From NCBI RefSeq assembly GCF_000317125.1, contig NC_019695.1, positions 3,522,336 to 3,586,335 on the forward strand: a stretch of DNA of 64,000 nt, in the 5' to 3' direction. The DNA is from Chroococcidiopsis thermalis PCC 7203 (GTDB lineage: Bacteria; Cyanobacteriota; Cyanobacteriia; Cyanobacteriales; Chroococcidiopsidaceae). This document shows, piece after piece, positions 36,873 through 44,819 of this stretch. A program made the position numbers and the translations under genes. The notes under the pieces are model-generated. The model saw only the letters and a list, made by a program, of their open reading frames with translations, did not search any database and had not been told where the DNA came from. How positions within the stretch are numbered: the stretch's first letter is position 1; each line of letters begins with the position of its first letter.

Positions 36873-37694
36873 TTGAGTCATTCCAAATCGCTCCAAGTAT
36901 TTAAAGGCATCGCCCTGTTTACGCCGGGGGGGGATCTGATTTATTGTATCGATCGCTCTAAACAGCAGCGCTGGCATTTACAGTTATGCATGGAGCTACA
37001 ACAAATACTAGGACTGCCAGAGCCACCCCACTTTCTCGTTCCTTGCTACACAGCAACGCTAGATTGTTGGTTAGATCCACAGACTCAGCACATCCAAACC
37101 TTTGCTGAAGCTTATCCATTAGTGATGCGCCATCAGGCATTACTCAATGCAGTTTTTGATGTCGGAGAATTAGTGTGGCAGGCAGCTCCTTGGTCGGAAG
37201 AATTTTGCGATCCGATCGCATTAGCTACCTATCGCGCTTGTTTTCCCCAATTGTGGGACGATCGTGGTTTGATCGTGCGGTTCGATCCATCCACTGCTAC
37301 CCCACATATGAGATATGATGCGACTGCTAATTTCTCTCAGACGGAGCTAAAAGCACCGGAAATAGAAACCACAGTTACAGCTACAGAGGCAACCCCAGCA
37401 GAATCTCAATATTCCGAAAAGCTAGGTTACGTGCTGCGCTTATTTGTAGCGGGACACAGTGTAAATACCGAGCGAATCCTTCAGACTTTACATCAGCTGC
37501 TAGAACAATCGCTACGCCATCCTTACACCTTAAAAGTTGTCGATGTCTTTAAACATCCAGAGCAAGCCGAACTATATCAAGTTTCTGCTACCCCTACTTT
37601 AGTCAGAGCGTGGCCTCACCCAGTCCGAAGACTCGTAGGTGACTTAGATAACACGGCTAAGATTTTGAAATTGCTGATATCGCCGGAATTATAG
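36873..37694 (+). CDS. KaiB-like domain protein with novel N-terminal domain
   Basis: A 273-residue protein. The only in-frame start is TTG 36873 (an in-frame stop lies at 36858). Residues 186-273 are KaiB/thioredoxin-like: YVLRLFVAGHSVNTERIL, LKVVDVFKHPEQAELY and VSATPTLVRAWPHPVRRLVG match KaiB and the SasA sensor domain. The first about 150 residues (FKGIALFTPGGDLIYCIDRSKQ, LWDDRGLIVRFDP) are conserved-looking but unnamed to me. It is not next to kaiA or kaiC. It might bind KaiC or act in clock output; that is inference. Confidence 0.8.
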   Translation: MSHSKSLQVFKGIALFTPGGDLIYCIDRSKQQRWHLQLCMELQQILGLPEPPHFLVPCYTATLDCWLDPQTQHIQTFAEAYPLVMRHQALLNAVFDVGELVWQAAPWSEEFCDPIALATYRACFPQLWDDRGLIVRFDPSTATPHMRYDATANFSQTELKAPEIETTVTATEATPAESQYSEKLGYVLRLFVAGHSVNTERILQTLHQLLEQSLRHPYTLKVVDVFKHPEQAELYQVSATPTLVRAWPHPVRRLVGDLDNTAKILKLLISPEL

Positions 37695-37892
37695 GAGACA
37701 AGGGAGACCAGGGAGACAAGGGGGACAAGGGAGAGAAGAGAGAGTCGCGGAGCGATCGGGAGCGCAAGGTTGCTGAGGGAGCAAGACAAGTCACAAGTCA
37801 CAAGTCAGAAGCGATCGCGCACCACTCACTACACCCCACACCCCACACCCTACACCCCACACCCGATTCTTCACTGCTCGTGCGCTCCCTGA

Positions 37893-38702
37893 CTAATCCT
37901 GCTGGTGGGAGAACAAGTAAGCACCGTAAAGAGATAAGGCGATCGCGACTATGAATAAAACAAGAATGCTATACCAAGGAAACTGCGATAGTGGTAAATA
38001 CGCAGCCGCTCTTAGCCCAATACTGGTGTAGGTTAGTGGTAAAAGGTAAACAACCACTTTGAGGAAACCTGGTAGCGTCCCAGGCTCGAAAAATGTGGCT
38101 CCCAGGAATGACATTGGCACGATGAGAAAGTTGTTAACCAAACCTACGCTTTCGAGCGATCGCACCTTTAACCCAACTATTACCCCCAACCCGGCAAATA
38201 CAGCACAGTTCAAAATTAACAGCAGCCAGAACAAGGGATTGAGAAAACTCCAAACCTTACCAGTAAAGATCGCCGCCACTAAAACCACCGCTGCTGAAGT
38301 CATTAACCCCCTCACAACTCCAGCTAGCATTTTACCCATGTGTAAGGCAAGGGGATGAACGGGGACTAAGAGCAATTCCTCAAAGGTTTTGGCAAATAGG
38401 CGATCGCCACAAATTGAAAATGTCGTGCCACCAAAGCTAATGGTCATGGACGATAGCGCCGCCATTCCAGGCAAGATAAACTCTAGATAGCTATCACCTA
38501 CAGCAGGCTTGGGCAACGAACTTCCCAAACCCAGACCAAACGCCAAAATATAAATCAAGGGCGACACTAAGCCTGAAGCAGCAACTTGGGCAATCCGCAC
38601 TCGTAATTCTAGCCAATCGCCCCAAAATATCGTTAAACTATCTGCTATCAGGGTTTGTAGATAACTCTTTCTTGCTTTTAACGTGCCAACTTGAAAATCC
38701 AC
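37893..38702 (-). CDS. ABC-2 type transporter permease
   Basis: A 269-residue membrane protein with six hydrophobic segments and the ABC-2 signature around the central FEELLLVPVHPLALHMGKMLAGVVRGL and the late LVNNFLIVPMSFLGATFFEPGTLPGF (NodJ/DrrB-like export permease). It pairs with a separate ATPase that is not in this window. The substrate is unknown (polysaccharide, lipid or drug). The spacer before its 3' end (37686-37870) is filled with GGGAGACAAGG- and CACACCCCAC-type repeats. Confidence 0.88.
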   Translation of the reverse strand: MDFQVGTLKARKSYLQTLIADSLTIFWGDWLELRVRIAQVAASGLVSPLIYILAFGLGLGSSLPKPAVGDSYLEFILPGMAALSSMTISFGGTTFSICGDRLFAKTFEELLLVPVHPLALHMGKMLAGVVRGLMTSAAVVLVAAIFTGKVWSFLNPLFWLLLILNCAVFAGLGVIVGLKVRSLESVGLVNNFLIVPMSFLGATFFEPGTLPGFLKVVVYLLPLTYTSIGLRAAAYLPLSQFPWYSILVLFIVAIALSLYGAYLFSHQQD

Positions 38703-38776
38703 TTACTTTGAGTCCGAACTACGAATTCATACTTCTTAATTTTATGAAAAATCAGGGATCGGGAAGCTGGGAAAGA

Positions 38777-38880
38777 GAGTGACTAGTGACTAGTGGCTAG
38801 TGGCTAGAATTTCTTCCTTGTCCCCCTTGTCCCCCTTGTCCCCCTTGTCCCCCTTGTCTCCCTTGTCTCCCTCGTCCCTA
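38777..38880. repeat. short tandem repeats: 7-bp AGTGGCT and 9-bp TTGTCCCCC arrays
   Basis: A run of degenerate AGTGACT/AGTGGCT heptamers is followed by at least seven nearly perfect TTGTCCCCC units. Similar arrays occur at about 3494-3536, 6940-6970, 19881-19905, 36806-36850 and 61230-61250. They mark spacers, and in some genes they are translated. Confidence 0.9.
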
Positions 38881-38918
38881 AGTCTTTCTTATCCCTACAC
38901 CCTACACCCCTATCAACG

Positions 38919-39446
38919 ATGAGACGTAAAGCTACTACTAGAACTGCACCTGCTCCGAAGTCTTCACCAGTCAAAACTGCCTTTAATTACCTTTCGGTTA
39001 TGGTACTGGCGGCTGTGTTGATCTTAGGAATTGGTATTGGCATTGCTTTTAGTTCCACGACAATTACCGATACTCGAAACGTTGCCTCTCGCGAGTTTAT
39101 CGATCGCGCCGCACCTAATGCCGATCTGTGCGTGCAGTATGGCGCTAGTGCAATGGTCATGGATACTAGACTATTTGTTTCTCTCAACCCCTTCAACGTG
39201 TATGTATCTCAGCCTAGTATGCGCCCAGGTTGCGTGCTGAGAACCAACAGCTGGAATCTTTTAGAAGACCGTAAATTAGTGACTAACGAACAAGTGCGAG
39301 ATTGCAAAAACCGAATGAATACGTTTGGTTTTACGGGAGATTTAGGCACTTCTCCAGAAATTAATTGCGTTTATCAAAATGACGGAGCCAAGAATTTCTA
39401 TCTGACGCAATCTGGCGGTACGCCTGGTCAGACCGAACAATTCTAA
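38919..39446 (+). CDS. DUF3172 protein
   Basis: A 175-residue cyanobacterial protein. After a basic Ala/Pro/Thr-rich tail comes one membrane helix (LSVMVLAAVLILGIGIGIAF), then a soluble domain typical of DUF3172 (NVASREFIDRAAPNADLCVQYGASAMVMDTRLFVSLNPFNVYVSQP, GCVLRTNSWNLLED) with three further Cys. The function of DUF3172 is unknown. It is followed by a palindrome shared with the convergent zinc-ribbon gene. Confidence 0.88.
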   Translation: MRRKATTRTAPAPKSSPVKTAFNYLSVMVLAAVLILGIGIGIAFSSTTITDTRNVASREFIDRAAPNADLCVQYGASAMVMDTRLFVSLNPFNVYVSQPSMRPGCVLRTNSWNLLEDRKLVTNEQVRDCKNRMNTFGFTGDLGTSPEINCVYQNDGAKNFYLTQSGGTPGQTEQF

Positions 39447-39475
39447 AAGCTAAAAAAGGCTAATCAGGTATTTAT

Positions 39476-39503
39476 GGGGGCGTACAGCTAGCTGTACGCC
39501 CCC
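39476..39503. terminator. 28-bp perfect palindrome between convergent genes
   Basis: Arm GGGGGCGTACAGCT with its exact reverse complement. It resembles family A (same length, similar ends) but differs in the arms. It lies 30 bp after DUF3172 and just before the 3' end of the zinc-ribbon gene, so it may be a bidirectional terminator. Confidence 0.7.
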
Positions 39504-39516
39504 TAAAACTAATGAA

Positions 39517-40080
39517 TTACTGCAAGCGATGTCCGCAAGCAGAACAGAAGCGATCGCTCGGACTGACTTCCGTACCGCACTGACTGCAAAAGCGGTGCGT
39601 ACCTGAGACTGCTTTATCCATGCGCAGTTCCATGTTACCCATGCGCATTTGCATTGGATTCATACTCATTTCCATGTCACCCATTTTCATAGGCTTCATT
39701 GGCTCCATCGGTTTCATCGGCTCCATTGGCTCCATCGGTTTCATCGGCTCCATCGGTGGCATCAATGAGGTAGGAATATAATCGACCTGCTGTAGTTGAA
39801 TTTGTTGAGCGCCTTGAAGTGAAGGAGATTCAGCCATCATGCCCATACTATTACCCTGGATTTGGATAAAGTATTGTCCCTGACTAGTCGTAATTTTGAC
39901 GACTACACCGCTAGCATTTCGGAATGATTCTGGGGATGCTGTCCAACTTCCCGTCACAAAACTTTGACTCGATTGTTGCTGCTGTCCGAGGCTACTACTA
40001 GCAGTAGTCACAATTGTTTGCTTACCTTGATTGTCGAGGTAGGCTCTTTGACCCGTGCCAATCTCGCATACGTAAGCCAT
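39517..40080 (-). CDS. Met-rich repeat protein with C-terminal zinc ribbon
   Basis: A 187-residue protein. The N-terminal half is beta-rich (ASGVVVKITTSQGQYFIQIQG). Residues about 107-155 form a Met/Pro repeat (units MEPMKP, MEPMEP, then MKMGDMEM, MQMRMGNMEL). The C-terminus is a double-CxxC zinc ribbon (FCSQCGTEVSPSDRFCSACG). The DNA of the repeat is built from hexamers of the GGCTCCATC/GGTTTCATC kind. The Met clusters could bind Cu(I); that is inference. No family name for the whole protein. Confidence 0.75.
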   Translation of the reverse strand: MAYVCEIGTGQRAYLDNQGKQTIVTTASSSLGQQQQSSQSFVTGSWTASPESFRNASGVVVKITTSQGQYFIQIQGNSMGMMAESPSLQGAQQIQLQQVDYIPTSLMPPMEPMKPMEPMEPMKPMEPMKPMKMGDMEMSMNPMQMRMGNMELRMDKAVSGTHRFCSQCGTEVSPSDRFCSACGHRLQ

Positions 40081-40280
40081 GAGAACCTCTTTACTGATTA
40101 ATTCCTAATTACTATTATTATCTAATCTTCTTGCAGTTAAAGAGCGATCGCTTAACATTTATCAGTTAACAGGGAGCAGGGAGTAGAGGGCATTACTCGT
40201 GACTCGTGACTCGTGACTTGATTGTGTTTCCCTTGTCCCAATTTTGACTTTTGACTTTTGACTTTTGAATTCTCTTCTCG

Positions 40281-41867
40281 CTACACTCTTCTATAGAGCT
40301 GAATCTGTAATCTTTCTCTTCCTGGAATTTCCCTTTCTAGATCCACAAAAGTTTTTTCCAGCTTGTAGTTTTGTCGAAGATAGTTTTTCATTCTATCTAA
40401 AATATTTTTATTTTCAGTGCGATCGCTAGACACGATCGCATAAAGTGGTTTTTTTGCCATAATTGTATCTAGCTCTCTAGCCGGATCTCGATCGGTGATT
40501 TTTGCTAGTTTTGTGGTGATAAATAGAGGAAACGCATATCTAGTTGGTACTTGAGCTGGTACTAAGCAGTAAATTACTGCGTGATAGTTAAAGACATATA
40601 TATAATCTGTAGAACTCACTCTTTGATTCAAGTATCGAGCAATTGCAGAGGGAGTATTTCCCCAATCTTCTATTCCTTTAATACCGCGAAAGTATATATA
40701 CTTTCCGCTGAGTTGAATTTGAGGATATAAATTATTAAATATCGGCGTTACTAAGATGAAAGTCAATAAAAGAATGTTTTTAAAATTCGTAAATTTATTA
40801 ATTTTTAAAACTATATTGTTAATTAAATAAGCATTGAGCAAAGCCAAAGAAGGTAAAACTTGAATAAAATAGTTTGCATAAAAGCTTTTAGGAGAAGAAA
40901 CACCAAGAATGGCTGCAAATATCCACACAAGTATATAAACTAGCTTTTTATTCTCGCCTAAATTATGTCTACCAATTGTTCTCATATAAAGAGGTGTCGC
41001 GAATAAACCCAATAATAGAAATAAGTTCCTCTTAATTTGAATTGTCAATCCCGATGCCAAGCTTGCCAATGTCACTCTCTCCCCAGTGACACGCAATAAG
41101 TTAGCTGTGAAATTAGCAGATACATAATCGTTGAAGTGACCGTTAATCCAAAAATAAACTGCGATTAAGATAGTAGGAAGGATAAAACCAGAAAGCAGAA
41201 ACACGTAGCTTCGCCAAAGGTGTTTGAATCGATACTTTTTAGTTTTTGGTGGCAAAAACCGCAAAGCGATCGCCGTTAAAATTACAATAGCAATGAACTC
41301 AAATATCACGACTTGCTTAATTGATAGTGCTATTCCCATTGCCAAACCAATAGTAAATAGCCGTAGGAAATTGCGGCGCACTGAACCCTCAGTATTTATT
41401 TGAAATAACTGGTAAAATGAGAATGTGGTAAAAACGGCAAAAAATATTTCTGTATTAGCGGCAAGTTCATCGTTCCCTGTTGAAAAAGTAGCGTAAAGCA
41501 AACCTGCTATTAATCCAAGTTGACGCTGACCGTTACTCAGTAATGTACCAAACTTATATAAGAGAAAGCAGGTCAGTGCAACAGCCAAACAAGCCGTAAT
41601 AGCTGTTGAAAAAACTGAATTGCCGAATAGAATTATACCCAGACAATAAATTAGGTATATCCCAATGGGTTTGTTGTCCCAAATTTCTGTATAAGGAAGT
41701 TTACCCGCCAGAAAATCTCTGGCTATCAAAAAGTACAAACCTTCATCACCGTTGTTGTTGATCCCAAACTCAAAGAAGGCTGGCAACCGTAAGAGAAAAA
41801 CTAAAATCGTAAAGCCTATACAAACTAATAAATCTATCTGTTTGACTTGCTTTAATCTCATATTCAT
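40281..41867 (-). CDS. GT39/ArnT-like membrane glycosyltransferase
   Basis: About 528 residues from ATG 41867 (a second ATG at 41861; no clear ribosome site). About 11 membrane helices are visible. The first extracytoplasmic loop carries the acidic motif NGDEGLYFLIARDFLAG and YTEIWDNKPIGIYLIY typical of PMT_2/ArnT enzymes that use polyprenyl-phosphate sugars. The C-terminal soluble domain includes RVSSTDYIYVFNYHAVIYCLVP. The acceptor is unknown. Strand composition is more A/T-rich than its neighbours. Confidence 0.82.
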   Translation of the reverse strand: MNMRLKQVKQIDLLVCIGFTILVFLLRLPAFFEFGINNNGDEGLYFLIARDFLAGKLPYTEIWDNKPIGIYLIYCLGIILFGNSVFSTAITACLAVALTCFLLYKFGTLLSNGQRQLGLIAGLLYATFSTGNDELAANTEIFFAVFTTFSFYQLFQINTEGSVRRNFLRLFTIGLAMGIALSIKQVVIFEFIAIVILTAIALRFLPPKTKKYRFKHLWRSYVFLLSGFILPTILIAVYFWINGHFNDYVSANFTANLLRVTGERVTLASLASGLTIQIKRNLFLLLGLFATPLYMRTIGRHNLGENKKLVYILVWIFAAILGVSSPKSFYANYFIQVLPSLALLNAYLINNIVLKINKFTNFKNILLLTFILVTPIFNNLYPQIQLSGKYIYFRGIKGIEDWGNTPSAIARYLNQRVSSTDYIYVFNYHAVIYCLVPAQVPTRYAFPLFITTKLAKITDRDPARELDTIMAKKPLYAIVSSDRTENKNILDRMKNYLRQNYKLEKTFVDLEREIPGRERLQIQLYRRV

Positions 41868-42097
41868 TCTGAAATTAATAAGATTTAGTCGAAAAAATAG
41901 CCGAGCTCGAATTACAAGGAACAATCAAAGCTAATACTTTTCCAAAAAAGTTAGATCAAAAATATCCCATGTAGGTTTAAAATCTCTGTAATTTTCTATA
42001 CAAAAGATTGAGAAATACACTAATAAATTGTTTCTGAACGGTAAAATAGAGTTAGTTAATTTGTGCGGGTATGGCTATAAATAAAGGAGGCGATCGC

Positions 42098-42874
42098 ATG
42101 ACAGTATCCACATCAATTCCTCAGATGCCAGTACCGCGAACTTTTGCCACAGTTGCAGAAGAACGTCGCGATCGCAAACAACGCTTAGCGGTTGCTTTCC
42201 GCCTCTTCTCTCGCTACGGCTTTGATGAGGGTATCGCCGGACACATCACAGTCCGCGATCCTGAATACCGCAATTGCTTTTGGGTCAATCCCTTTGGAAT
42301 GCACTTCGGACAGATTCGCGCGCGAGATTTGATTCTCGTCAACGACAAAGGTGAAGTTGTAGAAGGCAACAAACCAGTTAACGCAGCCGCCTTCGCCATC
42401 CATTCTCAAATTCACGCCGCCCGTCCCGATATCGTCGCCGCTGCCCACGCCCACTCTCTCTACGGTAAAAGCTGGTCTAGCCTCGGTCGCCTCCTCGATC
42501 CCCTCACTCAGGATGCTTGTGCTTTCTACCAAGACCACAGCTTATTTGACGACTATACCGGAGTCGTACTCGATCCAGCCGAAGGCAAACGCATTGCCCA
42601 AACTCTAGGACAAAACAAAGCCATTATTCTGAGAAATCACGGTCTACTGACTGTAGGAGAAACAGTAGACGAAGCAGCTTGGTGGTTCATTACAATGGAT
42701 CGTTCCTGTCAAGCGCAACTCATGGCAGAAGCCGCTGGTATGCCTCGCGTCATCGATCCTCAACAAGCAAGTACTGCCCACAGCCAAGTAGGTTCTCACC
42801 ATATCGGCTGGTTTAGCTTTCAACCGCTGTATGACAGAATTGTGCAGCAAGAACCCGACTCGCTTGATGACTAG
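42098..42874 (+). CDS. class II aldolase/adducin-family protein
   Basis: A 258-residue zinc enzyme fold. AAAGGAGG ends 7 bp before ATG 42098, with a HIP1-like site between, which decides this start over the upstream ATG at 42071. Motifs are RYGFDEGIAGHITVRDPE (substrate/anion site), HAAHAHS-type metal ligands (VAAAHAHSLYG), and ILRNHGLLTVG with the third His. Members cleave sugar phosphates or decarboxylate; this clade is not assigned. It ends in a strong terminator. Confidence 0.88.
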   Translation: MTVSTSIPQMPVPRTFATVAEERRDRKQRLAVAFRLFSRYGFDEGIAGHITVRDPEYRNCFWVNPFGMHFGQIRARDLILVNDKGEVVEGNKPVNAAAFAIHSQIHAARPDIVAAAHAHSLYGKSWSSLGRLLDPLTQDACAFYQDHSLFDDYTGVVLDPAEGKRIAQTLGQNKAIILRNHGLLTVGETVDEAAWWFITMDRSCQAQLMAEAAGMPRVIDPQQASTAHSQVGSHHIGWFSFQPLYDRIVQQEPDSLDD

Positions 42875-42885
42875 CAACTCAGCCA

Positions 42886-43599
42886 TCAGAATGCCCTAGA
42901 TAGGGCATTTTGTAATTGTGCCACCATTTGAGCGCGGGATGAGACATTCAATTTGCGAAATATACGTTTGAGCGCTTGTTTGACAGAATTTTCAGTAATC
43001 CAAAGTTGCGTGCCAATTTCGGCATTTGTCAATCCTTGAGCCACTAAATCGGCTATTTGAATTTCACGCGGCGTAAGACGAAGAGAATTGTCAGCGCTGG
43101 ATTTAGATCGATCTATCTCTAAATGGCAGCTAACAGAAGGCGATCGCATTGTTGCCATGCGAGTAGATAAATGCAAACAAATTGCACCCAGATCGGTTAA
43201 ATCTTGAGTGGTAAAGGCAAGATTGCCCCGTTCGCGAGTCAATCCAATTCCACCCACTAGCTGGCTGTTGCAGACAATTGGTCCTGTCATGACATGCCAA
43301 TGATCGGCGCGGGGACAAATTGCTCTCCAGGCTTTAGGTGACACGACTAATGCTTCATGTACGGGTGCGTGGTGTTCGACCAAGTAGCGTAAAACTGGAT
43401 TGTATTCTACCGATGTAGCGAATTTGAGAATACCTTGCCACTTGGGATCGACAGAGGAAAGTTCATCAAAGAAAAATAGCCTACAGCGGCGGGCTGCAAA
43501 GTACTCGCTGACTGTTACCATGACACGCTGGTGTACTTCTGGAAGATTTTGCGCCTGAGCGATCGCCGTCAATAAAGATTGTAAAGAATCTCTCATCAT
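42886..43599 (-). CDS. GAF-like domain LuxR-family transcription regulator
   Basis: About 237 residues from ATG 43599 (next ATG 43596; a TTG at 43677 extends the frame). The N-terminal about 150 residues look like a GAF sensor (VTVSEYFAARRCRLFFFDE, IVCNSQLVGGIGLTRERGNLAFTTQDL). The C-terminal HTH is LTPREIQIADLVAQGLTNAEIGTQLWITENSVKQALKRIFRKLNV. It is divergent from the DUF6220-phosphatase pair, about 110 bp apart, which makes that pair a likely target. Confidence 0.88.
   Translation of the reverse strand: MMRDSLQSLLTAIAQAQNLPEVHQRVMVTVSEYFAARRCRLFFFDELSSVDPKWQGILKFATSVEYNPVLRYLVEHHAPVHEALVVSPKAWRAICPRADHWHVMTGPIVCNSQLVGGIGLTRERGNLAFTTQDLTDLGAICLHLSTRMATMRSPSVSCHLEIDRSKSSADNSLRLTPREIQIADLVAQGLTNAEIGTQLWITENSVKQALKRIFRKLNVSSRAQMVAQLQNALSRAF
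42890..42914. terminator. terminator hairpin after the aldolase gene
   Basis: AATGCCCTA, GA, TAGGGCATT followed by TTTG. It lies 16 bp after the aldolase stop and overlaps the last codons of the convergent LuxR gene. Confidence 0.75.
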
Positions 43600-43712
43600 T
43601 GTGAGTGCAAACTGTACCCGATCGAGGACTAGATGCAATTGGGAGAGCAATATTATCTTAACTTCAGTGACAGTCAATCTTTTGTCAATTCACCCTCAGA
43701 GAAAACTTTAGC

Positions 43713-44156
43713 ATGGCATTAAGTTCTAACTTCAACTTTGCACCGACAGCATCTCGGCGCTGGACTCAAATGGGTTTTTACATAGTAGCAGTACTTTTCA
43801 ACCTTTGCCTGACTATCCAAGTGTTAACCGTTGGACTTGCCTACTTTTACAATCCTCAATGGTGGAATGTTCATGTTTGGCTGGTGCGTGGTTACAGTGG
43901 ATTGTCTTTAGTTTTATTGGTGTGGGTGTACCTAATTCCATATCCGCGTCGAGTGCGGAGTTTGACAACAAGTATGCCAATATTGCTGGGGTTACAATTT
44001 CTCACGATTCATCTGAAGTCACCCTTACCTTTAGGTGTACTTCATCCCTTGTTTGGATTCGCGTTATTTTCTGCATCCACAACCTTAGTTCATCATGTTT
44101 GGCGCATTTTATCGACTAAGTCTAATGTGGAAGAGACTGCTTTGACACATGATTAA
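43713..44156 (+). CDS. DUF6220-like membrane protein
   Basis: A 147-residue protein with four hydrophobic segments (FYIVAVLFNLCLTIQVLTVGLAYFY, GYSGLSLVLLVWVYLIPY, MPILLGLQFLTIHL, LHPLFGFALFSASTTLVHHVW), with conserved-looking His and Trp (QWWNVHVW, HVWRIL). It resembles DUF6220, whose His-rich helices recall small cytochrome-like proteins; function unknown. The stop overlaps the next start (TAATG). Confidence 0.75.
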   Translation: MALSSNFNFAPTASRRWTQMGFYIVAVLFNLCLTIQVLTVGLAYFYNPQWWNVHVWLVRGYSGLSLVLLVWVYLIPYPRRVRSLTTSMPILLGLQFLTIHLKSPLPLGVLHPLFGFALFSASTTLVHHVWRILSTKSNVEETALTHD

Positions 44157-44740
44157 TGACTACCTTCACGAGTGTTCGTAACTTAAATAGACATGTTCTA
44201 GAACATATGAGAATAACAAATCCAGTAAAGACTATTTACAGTCTTCTGAAAATGGTTGTTAGTACAAACTTAGGTGTGAATGTCATGGGCAAGAAACTTG
44301 AAGATATTTTTAATTATCTCCAAATTTCAGATTTAATTGCTACATCAGGACAACCAACTGAGTCACAAATAGCAGCAATTAAAGAAGCGGGTTATCAAGT
44401 GCTAATTAATCTTGCTCCACTCGAAAAATTTGAAACTACATTACCGAACGAAGCAGCATTTGTGGAGTCTCTGGGTATGGAGTACGTTCACATTCCCGTC
44501 ATTTGGAATAAACCAACTTTAGAAGACTTCGATCGCTTTGCTCAAGTCATGCAAGCTAATAGCGATCGCCCTGTTTTTGTCCACTGTGCGGGTAACTTTC
44601 GCGTTTCTGCATTTATGTATCTCTATCGACGAATTTATCAAAACATAGATGAAGAAGAAGCACAAAAAGACTTACACAAACTTTGGGTTCCTGATGATAC
44701 TTGGCAGCGACTTATGAAAGAGGTCATGGGTAATGGGTAA
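44156..44740 (+). CDS. protein tyrosine phosphatase-family protein (cyanobacterial type)
   Basis: A 194-residue protein; the domain starts at about residue 44 (MGKKLEDIFNYLQISDLIATSGQPTESQ), where a second ATG (44285) offers another start. SGQPTESQIAAIKEAGYQVLINL and VHCAGNFRVSAFMYLYR resemble the beta-lactamase-hydrolase-like/DSP phosphatases. The signature has Cys and Arg four residues apart instead of the canonical five (CX5R), so catalysis is uncertain. The N-terminal 43 residues lack similarity and may be read from coupling with DUF6220. Confidence 0.75.
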   Translation: MTTFTSVRNLNRHVLEHMRITNPVKTIYSLLKMVVSTNLGVNVMGKKLEDIFNYLQISDLIATSGQPTESQIAAIKEAGYQVLINLAPLEKFETTLPNEAAFVESLGMEYVHIPVIWNKPTLEDFDRFAQVMQANSDRPVFVHCAGNFRVSAFMYLYRRIYQNIDEEEAQKDLHKLWVPDDTWQRLMKEVMGNG

Positions 44741-44819
44741 TAGGTGGTTGGTAGCTGCACCGCAAAATGATTGGCGATGGTACAGGGATCTTCAACAAAA
44801 CCTGCCCCTACAAATTCTA

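Noticed and set aside
44798-44812. Half of a family C element before the chlH 3' end
   Set aside because: Only one arm (AAACCTGCCCCTAC-like) is clear and no matching left arm is visible, so it is not listed as a full element.
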